A stretch of 64,000 nt of DNA from Strongylocentrotus purpuratus (lineage: Eukaryota; Echinodermata; Echinoidea; Camarodonta; Strongylocentrotidae): NCBI RefSeq assembly GCF_000002235.5, contig NW_022145611.1, positions 4,330,754 to 4,394,753 on the forward strand, in the 5' to 3' direction. The notes under the pieces were generated by a model. The model had not been told where the DNA came from. It saw only the letters and a list, made by a program, of their open reading frames with translations, and made no database searches. Below are positions 60,395-64,000 of this stretch, piece after piece. The number at the start of each line of letters is the position of its first letter. Position 1 is the stretch's first letter. A program made the translations under genes and the position numbers.

Positions 60395-61745
60395 GGCGCG
60401 GATCCAGGGGAGAGGTGGGGCCTAGGGGACCTTGCCCCCCCCCCCCCCCTACAAAAAAAAGAGAGAAAGAAAGAGGGAGAAGGAAAAGAAGGGAAAGGGA
60501 AAGAGGAGAGAAAGGGAAAGAAAGAAGAGGAAGAAGAAAAGAAAGGGGGAGAATAAGATCGGAATGGGGCCGAAAGTGCCTTGTCTCCCATGCTGTTGCC
60601 TCCCCCCCCCCCCCGCAGTATAAAGGGAAGGAAAAAAGAGGAAGAAGAAAACAAAAGAAGGGGGATATCAGTTTTCCCACCAACCAGTCGTGGTTTCGGG
60701 GGGGGGGGTGCCCTTGCCTCCCGCCCGCGAGAGAGAGAGAGAGAAAGAATGGATAGGAAGGGAAGGGGAAAGAGGAGAGAGAGTGAAAGAAAATAAAAAG
60801 GAAGAAGACAGAAAAGGGGGAAAAAGAAGGGAAAATAAGTTGCGATTTGTATCGACACTGATCACCCCTGGCGTACTGGGGGGGGGGGGGGGGGGGGGGC
60901 TTGGGGGCATTTGATTCCCCCCCCCCAAAAAAGTGGTTTATTTCTAAATCGATACCAGTGATTTATCAATTTTGCTGAAATGACATAATTTGGGGGTGGG
61001 GATTTCCTCGTTTTTTTAGTTAACTAAATTTTGGTATGTGTTTGTTAGAAAATGACAAATTTCCAAATATACAGTCAGGCAAGAAATATGCTTATGTAGA
61101 GGCCAATATGCCAGGGTCCGGCGGTGCTCGAGGGGCTCGAGCTCTCTCCCCTCTTTGTTGACAATGTATATTAAAGAGAAATAGAAACAAAGAAAGAAAG
61201 AAAGAAAAAAAAAAGTGAACCTGCATGTGTCACAAATAAAGTATAAAAATATGGTCAGCTGACCGTAATTAAATGCCTAAAACCCCCTGGTCCCCACCCA
61301 GGGCGCTAAGGCGGGCCTCTGGATGCTCATCTGACGATAATTTATTCCCTGAAAACCTTTAGCTTCTGGGGGCTCCGTCCCCTCGACCCCACGCCAATTA
61401 GTGACCTGCCAGTGTCATGAATAATGTATCAAAATATGCTCATCTGTCGTAATTAAATGCCCATACCCCTGAGCTTCCGGAGGTTCCACCCCTTAACCCC
61501 ATCCGGGGTTTAACCCTAGACCCACGCCAATTTACGCTACGCTGTACTTGATCGTAAATACGTTATCCTCCCCCGTCCACTTAAAAAAAAAAACGTTCAG
61601 CGGGGCCTGCAGGTAAAAGTGGTTGTTGGGGGGGGAAAAAAAAGTTTTTTTTGCTGATTACGCCACTGCTGGAAACCATTACTTACCAATATTTGGCTCG
61701 CATCTTTTAAATTTCCTCCCCCCACCCCCATGAGGCCATATTAGA
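60395..61745 (+). mobile_element. CAGGCGCGGATCCAGG-family element (hAT-type), expanded
   Basis: Begins TAGGCGCGGATCCAGG. Interior order as in 50687-52195: poly-C/polypurine units (60430-60870), long G run (60878-60899), 'tggaaaatgacaaatttcc', 'gcaagaaatatgcttat', minisatellite (61230-61520), 'attacgccactgctgg'. The right end is not clear. Long frames here are low-complexity. Confidence 0.5.
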
Positions 61746-62744
61746 AGAAATTGAATTAAACTCAAATGGGAAATGTCCTTAGTTCTTACAATGTCCGTGT
61801 TTATTGATTAATGAACCTTTGCCTTTAAAGTTTTACTAGTTTCATGTATTGAGATAAATTTAAGAACCAAAATAAATAATAAATACTAATAAGTAGGCCT
61901 ATTAGATATGGTAACAGAGGCGATATAAATATTGTAAATAGTCGTCAATGAAAGTTGACCACTTCCATTTTTCTCTTGAAACTTGAATATGGTCTAATAA
62001 ACACTTGTGTCTTTCTTAACTTACCTCCATCAGAGTCATATATTTTGAAGAAAAAAACAGTAAGATTAATTGTAGATGCCCCGCCCTTTTGCAAATAAAG
62101 TTAAGGCCCAGTTTCTTTGACTGCTCGGAAATTGTTGATATCAATTGGCATCTTACGAAAATCCTGACAGAGTTTATGACTTAGAAATGAAGAATTGTAT
62201 AGAATTAAATTCCCTTGTTGGGGATGGGAACGCTTCTGACATAAAGGTTGGGGCCGCCACAGTATTGTTAAAAGTTGGTTGAAATTGAAAACTAATTTCC
62301 TCTATTTGTGAAGTATGAATATTAGTCAATCATCAATTATCTGTTGATACACAACAAAATTGGTATTACGTCATCTGCAACCAAAAAAAAAATCAATTTC
62401 TCAAATCAATTCAAATGATTTTTATTTCAAAACTCAATCAAAACAAAAAAGAATGCTTACATGAAATTAATATCAAATGACATTTAAAATATTCTAGAAT
62501 TATTAAAGAACAAAAAAAATAAAAAAAGAGAAGAGAACACTTGCACTGCTCGAAATGATGAGCTTTCATATACATAATAAAGAACACAGTCGAGGAGTAC
62601 ATGACTGTGTACATGTGTCAAGAGCGGTCGAAGATTCCATAAATTAATACATTTAGTAGTTGCATATTTTCATAGGCTGTTAAGTAAAAAATTGAACCCA
62701 GGGACAAGCAAAAGGACACGGCGGAAGACAAGGAGAAATTAGCT
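61746..62744. other. No gene seen
   Basis: AT-rich sequence without recognisable coding or repeat structure. Confidence 0.4.
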
Positions 62745-62749
62745 CCCGT

Positions 62750-62781
<32 letters not shown>

Positions 62782-63058
62782 GTGCAACTGACAATATTAA
62801 AGGGATGGTTGAGTTCTGTTTTCAGACTGCAAATGCCTTCAAAGTGCATGGTTATTGCTCTTATTCTTATCTATGACATTTCTAGTGCCCTTTTAGAACC
62901 TAAAATTGCTCTCTCTCTCTCTCTCTCTCTCTGTGCAACTGACAATATTAAAGGGATGGTTGAGTTCTGTTTTCAGACTGCAAATGCCTTCAAAGTGCAT
63001 GGTTATTGCTCTTATTCTTATCTATGACATTTCTAGTGCCCTTTTACAACCTAAAATT

Positions 63059-63097
<39 letters not shown>

Positions 63098-63225
63098 AAC
63101 TGACAATATTAAAGGGATGGTTGAGTTCTGTTTTCAGACTGCAAATGCCTTCAAAGTGCATGGTTATTGCTCTTATTCTTATCTATGACATTTCTAGTGC
63201 CCTTTTAGAACCTAAAATTGCTATG
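62745..63225 (+). repeat. Tandem triplication with (CT)n, 151-161 bp period
   Basis: Three nearly identical copies of 'tgtgcaactgacaatattaaagggatgg...cctaaaattgct' start at 62781, 62932 and 63093, separated by (CT)n tracts. Length difference is mostly (CT)n number. Open frames across it are the repeat. Confidence 0.9.
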
Positions 63226-64000
63226 GAGGTAATTTTAGACCCCAAAATGTGTGAAATTTAGCCGATACGCTCATACCAATTCAACTCCACTTTCAAAAAA
63301 ATACGGTGACCTTTAATTAATTATTTAATTACAAATAACAATACACGGGCCGGCTAGTTATGCACAATATAACCAACACGAAAATACCAACAAAAAGCCA
63401 ACATCGGCATTGGCTGAAATACGACGTAAAAGGCGCTATTTCGGTTTTGTCATGGGAAGGGGTAAAATCATAGAGATATATACTACTAACATTAAGTATA
63501 TATCTCTATGGGTAAAATGCATCAATGTGGGAGGACAGCTTAAAATTATTAAAAAAGGATATGTTTATACATATTTTTTCCAATTAAATGTCTATTTAAA
63601 GGTAAAGACCAGTTTGGGAAACGCCCCCTCTCAAATAATGAAATGGAAGCTTTTTACCAATCATGTGAAAGAATATGTTTTGACTAATACATGATACAAA
63701 TTTTGCCAGGAAACCGCCTACTAATTGATATATTTGGAAAATTATTATATCGATCCGGCCTGGATAGATATCGTGAATGTACTTCAACATTGAACATTTG
63801 GGCACATATTTTTGCTTTTTTTTCGCAAATTTAGATTGAAGTATTGCCATCTAAACCTCTGTGGGCAATATTTAAACAATATTGAAAGGATATTTTGCAC
63901 CCAAAAACCTTAACCGCAATTTTATTTCTACCGGTCTATAATTTTAACTTGGTGCCCTCTCTTTGCGTTCCCTTTTATTATTTTTTTTTAATTTGTTAAA
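63226..64000. other. No gene seen; contains a 42-bp hairpin
   Basis: AT-rich to the window end. The only structured item is the hairpin at 63469-63510. Open frames here show no family features. Confidence 0.4.
63469..63510. repeat. 42-bp hairpin flanked by 8-bp direct repeats
   Basis: CATAGAGATATATACT, 10-nt loop, then its exact reverse complement. Flanked by GGTAAAAT at 63461-63468 and 63511-63518, like an 8-bp target duplication. Confidence 0.8.

Noticed and set aside
60328-60914. 176-residue and overlapping frames
   Set aside because: Same poly-C/polypurine family; several frames are open at once, as expected from composition.
62782-63188. Small secreted-peptide genes in tandem
   Set aside because: The three frames arise from one 130-bp unit plus (CT)n, with no conserved start or stop and no supporting sites.

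Overview
The window looks like nuclear DNA of a marine invertebrate, most likely an echinoderm or a close deuterostome. This is inference from long introns with GT-AG borders, AT-rich background with extreme poly-G/poly-C and (GA)n tracts, and a tRNA-derived SINE with an (ATT)n tail that resembles sea-urchin SINEs. I see no prokaryotic genes and no CRISPR array.

Only two host genes are visible, both on the minus strand and head to tail. They belong to the SLC3 family, the glycoprotein heavy chains of heteromeric amino-acid transporters. The downstream gene (3 of its exons, 450-6591, continuing past the window start) is SLC3A2/4F2hc-like. The upstream gene (12 exons, 20423-39874) is complete, SLC3A1/rBAT-like, and encodes about 693 residues against 685 in human rBAT. 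The two share intron positions and phases in the aligned part, as expected for tandem duplicates. Both keep the cysteine just outside the membrane that links heavy and light chain. The rBAT-like protein has replaced all three residues at the glycosidase catalytic positions, so it should be a transport subunit and not an enzyme.

The rest is dense, nested repeats. 1-6.6 kb: introns of the SLC3A2-like gene with a 1.5-kb TIR transposon. 6.86-15.65 kb: an 8.8-kb segment bounded by about 200-bp inverted repeats and 4-bp target duplications, starting 264 bp upstream of the SLC3A2-like ATG and carrying further nested elements. 15.7-20.4 kb: intergenic, with tandem duplications and (GA)n. 20.4-39.9 kb: the rBAT-like gene; its introns hold a young reduced BEL/Pao LTR element, hAT-type, TTAA-type and mariner-type short elements, a SINE, LINE scraps and a duplicated splice-donor block. 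40-53 kb: a 214-bp satellite in both orientations, broken by hAT-type elements; one stack is five levels deep (satellite, hAT MITE, hAT element, LINE, mariner MITE). 53.03-58.29 kb: a 5.3-kb DNA transposon with about 1.3-kb terminal inverted repeats, 3-bp target duplications and a decayed protein with an XPG/PIN-like motif and a cysteine-rich tail (tentatively Academ-like). 58.3-64 kb: an LTR-element scrap, a poly-C/polypurine element, a tandem triplication and a 42-bp hairpin flanked by 8-bp direct repeats.

Exon borders, TIRs and target duplications were read by eye from the sequence. Family names rest on remembered family features, not on a search.
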